From: Ignavibacteriota bacterium
GTDB taxonomy: Bacteria > Bacteroidota > Ignavibacteria > UBA10030 > UBA6906
Direction: 5' to 3'
Assembly: GCA_003154425.1 (NCBI GenBank)
Contig: PMDK01000185.1
Coordinates: forward strand, 1,141 to 48,119
Length of the DNA stretch: 46,979 bases
Below are positions 35,116 to 44,064 of the stretch, in pieces. The translations under genes and the position numbers were made by a program. The first letter of the stretch is position 1. Every line of letters starts with the position of its first letter. The notes beneath the pieces were generated by a model. It saw nothing but the letters and a program-made list of their open reading frames with translations. It had not been told where the DNA came from and made no database searches.

Positions 35116-36144
35116 ATGAACGGCCGGGAGCGGATCGCGCAAGCACTCCGGGGAGAGCGGCCCGACATGGTTCCGATCATGCTGCACAACTTCATGATGG
35201 CGGCACGCGAAGCCGGAATCACCATGGGCCAGTTCAGGAGCGATCCGGAGGCTCTTGCACGGTCGTTCACAATCGCGGTGGAATTGTACGGATACGACGG
35301 GATACTGATCGACGTGGACACGGTGACGCTGGCGGGCGCCGTGGGGGTCCCCGTGGATTATCCGGAGGATGAGCCGGCGCGGGTAAGGGGAGGATTGCTT
35401 GCAGCGCTGGAGCAGGTTTCCGATCTCCCCGCCGTCGACGTGCTGGACTCTCCCGGCGTGCAAGTCTGGCTGGAAGGGGTCCGGCTGCTGAAACGGCACT
35501 TCGGTGACGAGGTCTTCATCAGGGGAAACTGCGACCAGTGCCCGTTCACTCTGGCCAGCCTCATCCGGGGGATGGATGCCTGGATGATGGATCTCCTCGA
35601 TCCGGAAAAAGAAGAGCTGGTCTTTGCGCTCCTGGAGTACTGCACGTCCGTGACACTGCAGTTCGTACGTCAGATGGGGATGACGGGGGCGGATATGACG
35701 TCCAACGGGGACAGCGTCGCCGGCCCGGACCTGGTTTCCCCTTCGATATTCCGCAGGTACGCGCTCCCGTATGACCGCCGCATCGCTGCGGCCTCCCACG
35801 CGCTCGGATTGCCGTACATACTCCATATCTGCGGGAACACAACGACGATACTTGACGACATGATCGCCACGGGAGCCGACGGGATCGAGATCGACTATAA
35901 GACCGATGCCCGGCGTGCACACGACAAGACAAAAGACCGGATTGTCTTCGTTGGGAATATCGATCCGAGCGGTGTGCTGGCGCTTGGCACACCACGCCTC
36001 GTGGAGGAGAAAACACTCGAACTGCTCCGGATCTTTGCAGATACGCCGCGCTTCATACTGAATGCGGGGTGCGCAATTCCGCCGGAGACCCCCCCCGAGA
36101 ACATCCGCACGATGATCCGGACTGCGCGGAGCTTCGGGGGCTGA
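35116..36144 (+). CDS. UroD-fold protein, zinc-methyltransferase signature (copy 2)
   Basis: Encodes about 342 residues from ATG 35116; an open frame running back into the permease gene is not used because family similarity begins at MNGRERIAQALRGERPD. Zinc-site residues are H237-I-C239 (LHICGNT) and Cys319 (LNAGCAIPPETPPENI). That last motif is very close to the C-terminal zinc motif of MtaA/MtbA methyltransferases. Fourth gene of the ABC transporter operon. The product is probably a cytoplasmic methyltransferase processing a transported methylated compound. No corrinoid protein is adjacent. Confidence 0.85.
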   Translation: MNGRERIAQALRGERPDMVPIMLHNFMMAAREAGITMGQFRSDPEALARSFTIAVELYGYDGILIDVDTVTLAGAVGVPVDYPEDEPARVRGGLLAALEQVSDLPAVDVLDSPGVQVWLEGVRLLKRHFGDEVFIRGNCDQCPFTLASLIRGMDAWMMDLLDPEKEELVFALLEYCTSVTLQFVRQMGMTGADMTSNGDSVAGPDLVSPSIFRRYALPYDRRIAAASHALGLPYILHICGNTTTILDDMIATGADGIEIDYKTDARRAHDKTKDRIVFVGNIDPSGVLALGTPRLVEEKTLELLRIFADTPRFILNAGCAIPPETPPENIRTMIRTARSFGG

Positions 36145-36377
36145 GCGATGTATTCACGGGAGGGAAGGGAAGAGGATTATTGAGTCAATCTGCAGATTTT
36201 TCGTCACGATCTTCTCCCCCCTGGCGTTGATTATGCCCTCTTTTCTTCTTAACCTGCCGTAGTTCCTCTCCCCCGGTCCGAGCGCATTTCTTCCGGACGC
36301 CGTTCATTGACCCTTCAGCCCTCCCACTCATTTCACTGAAGAGAATTCATTATCCATTACCATGGAGGATTCCTGTT

Positions 36378-37508
36378 ATGGCAGACAAACGAGCAGACCT
36401 TGCCGGTCCCGGTATCGGTAACTATGACGAACTCGAGAAGATCCTTCCGGCGGACTACCGTTCCCTTCTCACCCCACGGGAGACACAGAAAGCAATATTC
36501 GAAGCCAAGGAGTATATCGAAGACCACCTCTGCAAAGAGCTGAACCTGATGATGGTGCAGGTTCCCCTGATCGTAGACGTCGAGAGCGGCGTCAACGACC
36601 TTCTTGACAGAGACGGGTCGCGGACCCCGATCCAGTTTCATATCTCGAACGATTACGAGAAGCATCCGATAGACGCGCAGGTCGTTCAGGCGGCGACGAA
36701 ATGGAAGCGGATCGCGTTGAAGCAGTTTTCCATGAAGCCCGGCGAAGGGATCTGCACGGACATGCGGGCGGTGCGGAAGGATTACTTCCTGGACCACGAC
36801 CACAGCTGCTATGTCGACCAGTGGGACTGGGAGCGGGTGATCAAACCGAACCAGCGGAACATCAAGTTCCTCAAGGAGGTGGTGGGGAAGATCTGGAAAG
36901 TCCTGAAGGGGGCCGAACGGCATGTCCAGAAGACGTATCCGAAGCTGAAGAACAAGAAGTACCCGAATCTCCCCGACGAACTCAAGTTCCTTCATGCCGA
37001 GGAGATTCTCGAAATGTACCCGGACCTCCCCCGGAAGGCCCGGGAGACCGAGATACTCCAGAAATACCCGGCCGTGTTCATCATCGGCATAGGCTGGCCT
37101 CTGAAGGACGGGTATCCTCATGAAAACCGGGCGGCCGATTACGACGACTGGGTGACCGAGACTTCGTCGAAGGGGGGGAAGACGCTGCACGGGTTGAACG
37201 GCGACATACTCGTCTGGAACCCGGTGACGCGCCGCCGGCACGAGCTCACCTCCATGGGGATACGGGTCAATGCCGAGACGCTCAAGCTGCAGCTCGAAAT
37301 GTCCGGGCAGTCGCATTTCCTGAACCAGCCGTACCACAGGGGGATCGTGACGAACGAACTTCCGCTCAGCATCGGCGGCGGGATCGGACAGTCCAGGACG
37401 TACATGCTCCTGTTGAAGAAGGCACACCTCGGAGAAGTGAGCGTCACCGTCTGGCCGAAGGTCCTGAAAGAGATGTGCGCGAGCAAGAAGATATTCGTGC
37501 TTGAATAA
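36378..37508 (+). CDS. asnA: Aspartate-ammonia ligase (asparagine synthetase A)
   Basis: Forms asparagine from aspartate, ammonia and ATP in the cytoplasm. Strong match throughout: SLLTPRETQKAIFEAK, GVNDLLDRDGSRTPIQF, FSMKPGEGICTDMRAVRKD, GLNGDILVWNPVTRR and IGGGIGQSRTYMLLL. The fold is that of class II tRNA synthetases. At 376 residues it is longer than E. coli AsnA (330); the extra length is at the N-terminus and in a lysine-rich stretch near residues 180-195. GGAGG (36364-36368) lies nine bases before the start. It is transcribed alone and ends at a strong terminator. Confidence 0.97.
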   Translation: MADKRADLAGPGIGNYDELEKILPADYRSLLTPRETQKAIFEAKEYIEDHLCKELNLMMVQVPLIVDVESGVNDLLDRDGSRTPIQFHISNDYEKHPIDAQVVQAATKWKRIALKQFSMKPGEGICTDMRAVRKDYFLDHDHSCYVDQWDWERVIKPNQRNIKFLKEVVGKIWKVLKGAERHVQKTYPKLKNKKYPNLPDELKFLHAEEILEMYPDLPRKARETEILQKYPAVFIIGIGWPLKDGYPHENRAADYDDWVTETSSKGGKTLHGLNGDILVWNPVTRRRHELTSMGIRVNAETLKLQLEMSGQSHFLNQPYHRGIVTNELPLSIGGGIGQSRTYMLLLKKAHLGEVSVTVWPKVLKEMCASKKIFVLE

Positions 37509-37569
37509 GGGGGGAATCCCGCGGCACATATCGCGCGTACCCTCATCCCGCCCCGGTGTGCGTTCTCCG

Positions 37570-37606
37570 CCCCGGGGGGCGCGTAAGCGCGCGCCCTCCG
37601 GGGTTT
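37570..37606 (+). terminator. Strong intrinsic terminator after asnA
   Basis: A 14-bp GC-rich stem (37570-37583 with 37590-37603, one G-T pair) with a TAAGCG loop, followed by TTT. It lies 62 bases beyond the asnA stop. Confidence 0.75.
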
Positions 37607-37682
37607 GTGAATGTCACGGAAAATCCCGAGATTGGCGAAATTCAATTGCCAATTCCCTCCCCAACAAGGTCTGCTACCCGCC

Positions 37683-38849
37683 ATGTCCCCTGAAGCCGAT
37701 CACGGGAAAACATTCATCAAAGGTCTGCACCAGGCGTGGCTCGATGAGATGAGGAGCGCACGGAACTACCACGCACTTGCATCACGTGAGGCGAATCCGG
37801 ACCGTCGCGCGATACTGGAGCGCATGGCGGAAGCGGAAGAGCGCCATGCGGAGCGCTGGGCAAAGCGCCTGCGCTCGCTCGGAGCGGACCCGGGGACCTA
37901 CAGGGAGTCTCTCATCGACAGGATGAAAAGAGCGGTGCTGCTCAGGAGCGATACGGCCTCGGCCGCCGGGATACTGGAGGCCGGAGAGGCGCAGGCGGAC
38001 CGGCTTTACGAGACGCTGATGACGTCCGCTCCATCCGATACCGACCGCACGGACCTGACACATGCGGCGCGCGAAGAGCGCGCGCACTCGCGGGCTCTCG
38101 GAGAGTTTGAGTCCGGCTCCGCAGGAGTTCAGGGGAGACTGCAGCGTATTCTGGGACGGGAACGCTGGCATGTCAGGGGCGGGGGATGGATAGGACAGGC
38201 GATATACGGCGTGAACGACGGCCTCGGAGCCGCATTCGGCGTCGTCAGCGGCGTCGCGGGCGCCACACACGCAAACAGCGAGTTTGTTCTCCTCAGCGGG
38301 CTTGCGACTGCGATCGCTTCAGCCCTTTCGATGGGGAGCGGGGCGTACCTGGCGACGAAATCCGAACGTGAAGTGTACGAAGCGGAGATCGACAAGGAGC
38401 GGGGGGAGATTGCCGCCAACCCGGAAGAGGAGAAGGATGAGCTGGAGCTGTTCTACCAGCTGAAGGGATTCACCCCCGCGGAGGCGAAGACCATGGTGGA
38501 CCGTCTGGCGGAACAGCCGGGACAGCTCCTGAAATCTCTCGCCCACGAGGAGCTGGGACTCTCCGAGCAGACATTTCCCAACCAGTGGGTGGCCGCATCG
38601 AGCGCCAGCCTCAGTACAGCGGTCGGTGCCGTCGTTCCCGTCATCCCCTTTTTCTTTGCATCGGGAATGACTGCGCTGACGATATCGTTCATCGTCAGCA
38701 CACTCGCGCACTTCATCGTCGGCTCATCGAAAGTGCTCGTCACCGGAAGGTCCTGGCTCACGAGCGGAACCGAGATGACGCTGATCGGGCTCGGGGAAGC
38801 CGCCGCGACATATCTGCTCGGGATGCTTCTCTCTCCCCTGATAGGGTAG
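37683..38849 (+). CDS. Ferritin-like/VIT1 fusion protein (MbfA-like iron/manganese exporter)
   Basis: Encodes about 389 residues from ATG 37683; the in-frame extension to 37611 runs toward the terminator and lacks similarity. The N-terminal part (about 1-150) is a ferritin-like helical bundle with Glu/His ligands (WLDEMRSARNYHAL, RMAEAEERHAERW, AREERAHSRALGEFE). The C-terminal part (about 165-389) is a VIT1/CCC1 transporter domain: GGWIGQAIYGVNDGLGAAFG, SMGSGAYLATKSERE, five membrane helices and the cytoplasmic metal-binding helix hairpin. This fusion matches membrane-bound ferritin A, which exports iron under oxidative stress. No operon partner is present. Confidence 0.92.
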   Translation: MSPEADHGKTFIKGLHQAWLDEMRSARNYHALASREANPDRRAILERMAEAEERHAERWAKRLRSLGADPGTYRESLIDRMKRAVLLRSDTASAAGILEAGEAQADRLYETLMTSAPSDTDRTDLTHAAREERAHSRALGEFESGSAGVQGRLQRILGRERWHVRGGGWIGQAIYGVNDGLGAAFGVVSGVAGATHANSEFVLLSGLATAIASALSMGSGAYLATKSEREVYEAEIDKERGEIAANPEEEKDELELFYQLKGFTPAEAKTMVDRLAEQPGQLLKSLAHEELGLSEQTFPNQWVAASSASLSTAVGAVVPVIPFFFASGMTALTISFIVSTLAHFIVGSSKVLVTGRSWLTSGTEMTLIGLGEAAATYLLGMLLSPLIG

Positions 38850-38871
38850 AGTTCCACCGCTCCACGGGAAA

Positions 38872-41427
38872 TCATCTGTACGAGATGCGTACCGCATGGA
38901 CCTTCGGCAGTGTCAGGTCGAAATCGACATACACCGAGCGTTCGATGTTCGAGATCCGGAAACCGGCCGGTACGCCGTCAATGGTGACACGGTCGGCAGT
39001 CGAAGCGCCCCGGGGGAGCAGAACGTGTCCATGGACGTCATTCCCGCTCCCGGTGAGAGTCATGTCGATCAACTTTCCGCCGGCATGATGCCGGTACCGG
39101 TATGCAACGTAGCCGTTCGACGACGGTAGTGCCACACTGACGCTGACAGAATCAGTGGCTGCGGAGGTCCACCGGGGGGAGAGCGCGGCCGTTCTGAAGG
39201 CCAGTCCTTCATTCCTGACTCCGGCAAGTCCTTCAATGAGCGCAGCCATCGCGGTGGCAGCGGCCCAGTTGTCGGGACCGCCAAAGGACTCACCTTTCGG
39301 CGGAACGTAGTGCGGTCGGTCCGCCAGCGTCACACCGATCACCGCGTAGATCCCGCCTTCCAGAGGGGCGTGAAATATCAACGACCCGATCTTCTTCCGG
39401 GGGTACGGATTGTCTATGGCAGCCCAGCAGACTCCCACCTTCGTGCTCCGGGGATTGGGCCCCGACCACGCCACACCGGCTCTCTCATTTCGTAACGACG
39501 AGAACCACCAGTTGGTCACCTCCTGTCCTTTGAACAGGTACTGTGACGCTTCTGTTCCATCGCTGTACGCAAACGTGATGGCGCCCGCGACGCGGCTGGG
39601 AATATTGTCGGACGAGGAATGGAGCAGATACACGGCCGACGCGGTGTCATGCACGGGCACAGCCGCCTCCATGGGAAAACCCTTTTTCGTTGACACTGCC
39701 ACGACAGCCCGGCGCTGGTTCTTCTCAGGATTGATGACGCTGAATTGAATTCCGTGAAACACCTGGCTCCCGGTGGGGAGTCCCCGCATGTCGTTGCCCG
39801 ACGATTGCCCGGCGTCCATCCACGTCAGGGCGCCGGCATCTCCCCTGTCCCAGAGATCCATGTTGGCCTCGGCCGAGATATCTACAGGCCTGTACTCCGG
39901 AGCCGGCGGGGGGGGAGGGATGGATCCGGTGTAGGCGAACCAGAGACGGTCCCCGTATCTCTTCATAAGATCAAGCATCCGCTCCATGATATCAGAAGCA
40001 TAATCTTCGAACCCGTTCTCGTACGCGCCTCTCGCCAGTTCTCCCATGGCATGCCCTGCCACGCCGCCGTTCATGTACTGCCACTCGGCATCATGAGCTC
40101 CGAATCCTCTCGTGAACGGCGGATAGATAGCATACCATTCTCCGGGGGACCCGGGGGGAAGATGTTTTCTCAGATCCATGTACGTGTCGATGATGGCCTT
40201 GTTCATTGAATGCGGGAGTCCGCGGTTGATCGAATACATGTTCCCCTGAGCGATCTGGGATTTCTCTTCCACGCCGAGGTGTCGCTTCACGTCCGGATCT
40301 TCATCGATGAAATGAGTGAAGAACCTCCCGTTCCACGAGAGCGCGACAAGTCGTTCCAGTATCCCCCTCCCCCTGTCCTTGTACACGGCTGCCAGTGCAG
40401 CGTGCCCCGCATGATCGGACATCTCTGCCAGCTGATTGCACGCCTCGTAATACCCGGTGTTGTCGCCGAAAAAAATGCCGAACTTCGTTTTGCCGGGGAC
40501 AAGGACCATGGTGGGACTCAGGGGAGCGGAAGGAGTGTATTCATCGTCCACCTGGAAATCCCACGAATCAATGCAGTACGGGCGCTTCAACAGTCGAAAG
40601 CGACGTGACCAGCGAAGGGAATCGGTCACGCTGTAGTCAAGCGCCCGGACGGCACAGTCGAGGTTCCTCTTCATCCAGTCATCGTCACCGCTGGCCTTCC
40701 AGTACTGATACATCATGTTCACGAAATTGTACTCAACGTGATTCTCAACGGGTTGCCGGACGAACCACGCGTCACTGTCACGCCGGAAGTACCCCAGCGA
40801 TGAGTATGCGGTTTCATAGTAGTGATAGTCGGCATCGTCTGTGTTGACAAAACTCCAGATCATGCCGTCGGGTTTCTGTGTCTGCCGGAACAAATCCACA
40901 AGATCGCCGCCGTACGGGCTGAAGTACTGCATGCCTTTCATCGTGTTGTTATTGTCGAGCACCCAGTTGACACAGTACCTGTACGCGGTGCCGTTCCAGG
41001 TGATCTCCTGAACGCCCCCCGGGGCGTCTGCATTCATGCCCTTCCAGAGCATTCTGAACAGCTCGTTGATTCTGCCGCTGTCTTGAATGTCGGTGCCGGC
41101 CTCCATGCGGAAAGAAGCGCGTCCGGATGTGTCCCCGTCCCTGCCGAGCAAGGTGACGGTATGCGTTCCGGCTGCGCCCCCCGCACGGATTGTCACCTCC
41201 GGGGCGGACGGCATTCTGACATATGGACGCCCCCGGCCGTCATTCACGATCAGTGTGCCGCCGGCCTTGCTCAGGACGGTGACCCAATCCAGCGGCCGGA
41301 CCGGGGATGCCGGCCGCACGACGGATATCCTTGATGTCGATTGTGAATGAGCTCCGTGTGAAATCGCACTGAGCATGAGGAGGAGGAACATCCTCTTCAG
41401 GACGGAATTGCCGGAATTGTTTTTCAT
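38872..41427 (-). CDS. Putative (alpha/alpha)6-barrel glycoside hydrolase, exported
   Basis: Encodes about 851 residues from ATG 41427, followed by a signal peptide (LKRMFLLLMLSAISHG ... HSQ). An in-frame ATG at 41460 is an alternative; neither has a clear ribosome site. An N-terminal beta domain (about 25-120) precedes a helical region with motifs typical of six-hairpin glycosidases (FSPYGGDLVDLFRQTQKPDG, YCIDSWDFQVDDEY, FGIFFGDNTGYYEACNQLAEM, EWQYMNGGVAGHAMGELA). A beta-sandwich C-terminus (about 560-851) follows. Asp/Glu in the DDEYTP and HDAEWQYMNGG regions are plausible catalytic residues. I could not assign a CAZy family. Divergent from the Gfo/Idh operon across a 549-base gap, which suggests shared regulation. 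Confidence 0.7.
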   Translation of the reverse strand: MKNNSGNSVLKRMFLLLMLSAISHGAHSQSTSRISVVRPASPVRPLDWVTVLSKAGGTLIVNDGRGRPYVRMPSAPEVTIRAGGAAGTHTVTLLGRDGDTSGRASFRMEAGTDIQDSGRINELFRMLWKGMNADAPGGVQEITWNGTAYRYCVNWVLDNNNTMKGMQYFSPYGGDLVDLFRQTQKPDGMIWSFVNTDDADYHYYETAYSSLGYFRRDSDAWFVRQPVENHVEYNFVNMMYQYWKASGDDDWMKRNLDCAVRALDYSVTDSLRWSRRFRLLKRPYCIDSWDFQVDDEYTPSAPLSPTMVLVPGKTKFGIFFGDNTGYYEACNQLAEMSDHAGHAALAAVYKDRGRGILERLVALSWNGRFFTHFIDEDPDVKRHLGVEEKSQIAQGNMYSINRGLPHSMNKAIIDTYMDLRKHLPPGSPGEWYAIYPPFTRGFGAHDAEWQYMNGGVAGHAMGELARGAYENGFEDYASDIMERMLDLMKRYGDRLWFAYTGSIPPPPPAPEYRPVDISAEANMDLWDRGDAGALTWMDAGQSSGNDMRGLPTGSQVFHGIQFSVINPEKNQRRAVVAVSTKKGFPMEAAVPVHDTASAVYLLHSSSDNIPSRVAGAITFAYSDGTEASQYLFKGQEVTNWWFSSLRNERAGVAWSGPNPRSTKVGVCWAAIDNPYPRKKIGSLIFHAPLEGGIYAVIGVTLADRPHYVPPKGESFGGPDNWAAATAMAALIEGLAGVRNEGLAFRTAALSPRWTSAATDSVSVSVALPSSNGYVAYRYRHHAGGKLIDMTLTGSGNDVHGHVLLPRGASTADRVTIDGVPAGFRISNIERSVYVDFDLTLPKVHAVRISYR

Positions 41428-41660
41428 CGATGCCTGACGGTGAATCTCACTTTTCCCCATGTGACCACTCGTTCAATCGGGTTGTAGGATTTTGTTTCAT
41501 AGCTGGCAGGACAATCGCATTCATGACCGTCCGGCGGGTTCTGGTATCGCTGCCGGGAGGAGGAGGAGAGTTCCGGTGGTGGCGACGCTTGCGCGGCTGG
41601 TGGAGTGCGGTATGGCAATGTTCATTCGATGTGCAGCGCCTGGGGATGACCAATGGAGCC

Positions 41661-41671
41661 TTACGACGTAA
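41661..41671. promoter_or_regulatory. Palindrome TTACG-a-CGTAA, operator candidate
   Basis: Perfect 11-base inverted repeat in the divergent gap between the six-hairpin glycosidase and the Gfo/Idh operon. Its half-sites recur in reversed order 100 bases downstream. Confidence 0.3.
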
Positions 41672-41762
41672 AATACCATGCCTAACGTCCAGAAGCAACG
41701 CGGCGGACCTTCCGACCGGCCATCCCGGGGGAAAACCGCGACAGGCATTTGCGATTATTCCC

Positions 41763-41780
41763 ACGTCGACGTAACTTACG
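41763..41780. promoter_or_regulatory. Overlapping palindromes ACGTCGACGT and CGTAA-c-TTACG, operator candidate
   Basis: A perfect 10-base palindrome overlaps a perfect 11-base one. The second uses the same CGTAA/TTACG half-sites as the upstream palindrome. Confidence 0.3.
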
Positions 41781-41976
41781 GGATCAACGCTCTCTCGAGC
41801 ACCATCGTCTTTCCGATAGCTCCACGGAAGTCCGCCGGGGGGGACTGTACTGCCGGCCGGCTGAACGCTCTTTAGGTCAAAACAGAACAGGCTCGCGTGG
41901 TCCCGGCGGTGAGCCCGGACGCCGGGCGGAGAACAGATCAGATCCGACGGGGAACAACGTCAGCCAGGGTGAACCA

Positions 41977-42981
41977 ATGGAGAAGAGAATCAACTGGGGG
42001 ATCATCGGCACGGGGTGGATAGCCGGGAAGATGGCGGAGGCCCTTGCCGGTGTCGAAGGCGCGACGCTCGCGGCCGTTGCCTCCAGGACACAAGAGAAGG
42101 CAAACGGATTTGCCCGCATGCATCGGGTCGGGACCGCGTACGGCTCATACGAGGAAATAGCCGTTGATCCGGCGATCGATGTCGTGTACGTCGCGACGCC
42201 CCACCCGCTGCACTGCGAGAACACTCTTTTGTGTCTCCGCAGCGGCAAGGCGGTCCTGTGTGAGAAGCCGTTCGCCATGAATGAGATGGAAGTTGTGCAG
42301 ATGATCTCCGCGGCCAGGGAACACGGCGTGTTTCTGATGGAGGCATTCTGGACACGGTTCCTCCCCTCCATCGACAGAGTACTCGAACTTGTCGCGTCCG
42401 GCGTCCTGGGCGACGTACGCCACATCAATTCCGACTTCGGCGCCATTACCAGATTCGATCCGGACCACCGGGCGTTCAACAAAAAGCTGGGTGGAGGCTC
42501 GCTCCTCGACATCGGCATCTACCCCGTGTTCCTGACCCTTCTCCTCTGGGGAGAGCCCGACCTGATCGCCGGTGTCCCCCATATCGGTCCTACCGGTGTG
42601 GATGAAAGCCTGGCGCTGGTGTTCAAGTACGACGACGGACGGATAGCGACTCTCTTTTCGAGTTTTACCGTCAATTCAACAGTCGAGACTCATATTTGCG
42701 GGACGAAGGGGAGGGTGAAACTGAACCGCATGTGGTTCTGTCCGGTGCCGCTTGAATTGACGATAGGGGATAAGCCTTCACAAACGATTCAATTCGACTA
42801 CGCCGGCAACGGGTACAACTATGAAGCTGAGGAGGTGTCACGATGCCTGCGATCGGGAAGAAAGGAGAGCGACCTTCTGCCGCTCGATTTCAGCCTCCGC
42901 CTCATCAGGTTGCTCGACAGGATCAGAAAAGAGACGGGGCTAGTATACGAAGCAGATGAGAGGGGCAATGTGCGCCGGTAA
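41977..42981 (+). CDS. Gfo/Idh/MocA family sugar dehydrogenase
   Basis: Encodes about 334 residues from ATG 41977; an open frame reaching further upstream has no similarity. The N-terminal Rossmann fold has GIIGTGWIAGKMAEAL, and the conserved Lys lies in VLCEKPFAMNEMEV near residue 95. The C-terminal alpha/beta domain carries GGGSLLDIGIYPV, whose Asp is the usual catalytic-region residue. Members oxidise sugars or inositols with NAD(P); the substrate is not predictable. First gene of an operon with a UroD-fold methyltransferase-like protein (51-base gap) and a sugar porter. Confidence 0.9.
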   Translation: MEKRINWGIIGTGWIAGKMAEALAGVEGATLAAVASRTQEKANGFARMHRVGTAYGSYEEIAVDPAIDVVYVATPHPLHCENTLLCLRSGKAVLCEKPFAMNEMEVVQMISAAREHGVFLMEAFWTRFLPSIDRVLELVASGVLGDVRHINSDFGAITRFDPDHRAFNKKLGGGSLLDIGIYPVFLTLLLWGEPDLIAGVPHIGPTGVDESLALVFKYDDGRIATLFSSFTVNSTVETHICGTKGRVKLNRMWFCPVPLELTIGDKPSQTIQFDYAGNGYNYEAEEVSRCLRSGRKESDLLPLDFSLRLIRLLDRIRKETGLVYEADERGNVRR

Positions 42982-43032
42982 ACCCTCAGACGTTTTCGGA
43001 ATCGGGGGCAAACAGCTTTTGGGGCAGCCGTC

Positions 43033-44064
43033 ATGACAAAGAAGGAGAAATTCAACCGATTATGCAGTGGTCAGCACACGGCGTCGTCGGCCCTCTTCCA
43101 GCCCATTTTGATGCACTTTGCGGCAAGGTTCAGCAACAGAACCTACGCAGAATTCGCTTCAGACCACCGCGTCCTGGTCGAAAGCAATCTCAGGGCGCTG
43201 GAGTATTTTGACACGGATATGGTCGGATTGATATCGGACCCGTACCGGGAGACCTCCGCCTTCGGCGCGAGAATCGACTATGTCGATGAAGGCGTTCCAC
43301 GATGCCTCGAGGCCATCGTCAGGACGATGGATGATGTAAAGGCTCTCCCGCGGCCGGACGTCCGTAAAGCCCGGCGAACACGTGACCGGATTCAGGGTGC
43401 GGCGCTGTACCAGGAGCGGCTGAAGGGGACCGTCCCCGTCTATGGCTGGATCGAAGGTCCCCTGGCCGAGGCGTGCGATCTGGCCGGCATAAGCGACATG
43501 CTGGCAAACCTGGCGATCGATCCGGATTTTTGTCACGCGCTCATGGACAAGTGCGTGATGACCGCGAAGGATTTCGCGGAAGCCCAGATTGAGGCGGGCT
43601 GCGATATCATCGGCATGGGAGACGCCGTTTGCTCACAAATCAGCCGCCGTACCTACGACGCATTTGTCAAGGAACGGCACCGGGACATCATCGAGTTCAT
43701 CCATTCGCGGAATGCCCTGGTGAAACTGCACATCTGCGGGGATATCACACACCTGCTTCAATCGCTCGTCGATCTCGATATTGATATTCTGGACCTTGAT
43801 TGGAAAGTCGACATGGACGCCGCTCATCGGGTTCTGGGGGAGGGCGTGATCCGCTGCGGCAACATCAACCCCGTCGATATACAGAACAACACCCCGGGGG
43901 AGCTCCGCGCTCTTGCGGGCGACCTGGTGCGACGGGAGGAAGGGAGACGGTTCATCCTTTCGGGCGGATGCGAGATTACAGTTGACACGCCGGCGGGAAA
44001 TCTGCTGGCCCTTCTTGAAGCATCACAACAGCCTCCCGAAGACCGGGACGGCACTGCTGTATGA
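43033..44064 (+). CDS. UroD-fold protein, zinc-methyltransferase signature (copy 3)
   Basis: Encodes 343 residues. The barrel carries H233-I-C235 (KLHICGDIT) and Cys313 (LSGGCEITVDTPAGNL), the same zinc pattern as the other two copies. The order of motifs matches methylcobalamin methyltransferases and differs from haem-pathway HemE. It lies between a sugar dehydrogenase and a sugar porter; its stop overlaps the porter start (ATGA). It probably acts on the sugar brought in by that porter, for example removing a methyl group. This is inferred from context and residues only. Confidence 0.85.
   Translation: MTKKEKFNRLCSGQHTASSALFQPILMHFAARFSNRTYAEFASDHRVLVESNLRALEYFDTDMVGLISDPYRETSAFGARIDYVDEGVPRCLEAIVRTMDDVKALPRPDVRKARRTRDRIQGAALYQERLKGTVPVYGWIEGPLAEACDLAGISDMLANLAIDPDFCHALMDKCVMTAKDFAEAQIEAGCDIIGMGDAVCSQISRRTYDAFVKERHRDIIEFIHSRNALVKLHICGDITHLLQSLVDLDIDILDLDWKVDMDAAHRVLGEGVIRCGNINPVDIQNNTPGELRALAGDLVRREEGRRFILSGGCEITVDTPAGNLLALLEASQQPPEDRDGTAV

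Larger units (their letters stand above)
41428..41976. other. 549-base divergent regulatory region
   Basis: Longest non-coding gap in the window. A frame on the plus strand (41430-41774) has no plausible protein. Three palindromes stand out: TTACG-a-CGTAA (41661-41671), ACGTCGACGT (41763-41772) and CGTAA-c-TTACG (41770-41780). They may be binding sites for a regulator of both flanking operons. No confident promoter boxes were found. Confidence 0.45.

Noticed and set aside
34316-35119. 267-codon frame inside the permease gene
   Set aside because: Out-of-frame shadow: the real permease has membrane helices and GEIDLSVG, while this product is Arg/Gly/His-rich.
36145-36377. Promoter for asnA (TTGACC near 36307)
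   Set aside because: No acceptable -10 partner at normal spacing in either consensus.
36357-37529. 390-codon frame antisense to asnA
   Set aside because: AsnA is unambiguous on the plus strand and the antisense frame has no recognisable domain.
41430-41774. 114-codon frame in the divergent gap
   Set aside because: No ribosome site, odd Trp/Arg-rich composition, overlaps palindromes, and no similarity that I recognise.
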